A DNA stretch of 32,203 nt from Propionibacteriaceae bacterium UBA6122 (GTDB lineage Bacteria; Actinomycetota; Actinomycetes; Propionibacteriales; Propionibacteriaceae). The stretch is from the NCBI GenBank assembly GCA_002428365.1, contig DIVW01000022.1:84603-116805 (forward strand), read 5' to 3'. This document shows, piece after piece, positions 32,025 to 32,203 of the stretch. Each line of letters starts with the position of its first letter. Position 1 is the stretch's first letter. The notes under the pieces were generated by a model. The model had not been told where the DNA came from, ran no database searches, and saw only the letters and a program-made list of their open reading frames with translations. The position numbers and the translations under genes were made by a program.

Positions 32025-32040
32025 CGGCGGTCTGCCGCCG
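32025..32040 (+). terminator. Small hairpin between SanA-like gene and argS
   Basis: CGGCGG (32025-32030) pairs with CCGCCG (32035-32040) around a 4-nt loop, 13 nt after the SanA-like stop. There is no T-tract, so termination is uncertain. Confidence 0.4.
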
Positions 32041-32065
32041 GTGTGGGTCATGGAAGAATGTCGAC

Positions 32066-32203
32066 GTGTTGTCTTTGCCGTCTCTATTGAGCGCCCGCGT
32101 CCAGGACGTGGCTGGGATCGACCCCGAGCTGCGACCGGCCACCCGTCCCCAGTTTGGCCACTACCAGAGCAACGTTGCCCTGCGCCTGGCGAAAGCGGCG
32201 GGC
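32066..32203 (+). CDS. argS: Arginyl-tRNA synthetase, N-terminal part (partial)
   Basis: The first 46 residues of a protein running out of the window. The segment RPATRPQFGHYQSNVALRLAK matches the N-terminal additional domain of arginyl-tRNA synthetase (family form: GDYQSNVAMxLAK), which recognises the tRNA elbow before the catalytic domain. The start is GTG 32066; AAGAAT (32054-32059) lies exactly 6 nt before it and no ribosome site is seen, so the transcript is probably leaderless. Only a short piece is visible, but the match is specific. Confidence 0.8.
   Translation, partial: MLSLPSLLSARVQDVAGIDPELRPATRPQFGHYQSNVALRLAKAAG

Overview
The window reads as a high-GC Actinobacterium. Start codons are often GTG or TTG, stop/start overlaps are frequent, and several genes have a -10 box exactly where a leaderless transcript would start. 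A pyruvate:ferredoxin oxidoreductase beside glycolytic genes suggests a fermentative or facultative member of the Propionibacteriaceae type; that placement is inference. No mobile element, CRISPR array, tRNA or rRNA was seen.

Left part (1-4.3 kb): the 3' end of nifJ, a zinc alcohol/aldehyde dehydrogenase, then in reverse a secreted PHP-domain protein and a secreted PxKF-type protein. Strong hairpin terminators separate these units.

Reverse-strand block (4.4-11.0 kb): eight closely packed genes, in transcription order a PEBP (YbhB-like) protein, a DUF4031-HD protein, a Ser/Thr/Pro-rich secreted protein, a VanY-like carboxypeptidase lipoprotein, a eukaryote-type double-domain phosphofructokinase, a universal stress protein and two FluC/CrcB fluoride-channel subunits. 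The last three overlap by 4 nt each.

Centre (11.1-16.4 kb, forward): a KDPG-aldolase-like protein lacking the Schiff-base lysine, an SH3b/ARB_07466-like cell-wall protein, a membrane-anchored TagF-like polyol-phosphate transferase and pgi.

Right part (16.5-31.4 kb, forward): a teichoic-acid-like locus. It holds a TagG/TagH-type ABC exporter, an IspD/TarI-like cytidylyltransferase plus SDR (together resembling a split Bcs1 CDP-ribitol synthase), a second TagF-like transferase, an unknown lipoprotein, two tandem secreted PLD-type phosphodiesterases, a fusion of a TagD-like cytidylyltransferase with a Gfo/Idh/MocA oxidoreductase, and three tandem secreted FN3-EEP (endonuclease/exonuclease/phosphatase) proteins. 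A SanA-like DUF218 protein and the start of argS close the window.

The most interesting reading is that synthesis and export of a CDP-polyol-derived wall polymer are encoded beside five secreted phosphodiesterase-fold enzymes from two unrelated superfamilies. They could trim, remodel or recycle the polymer, or degrade extracellular DNA. This is inferred from domains and gene order only.
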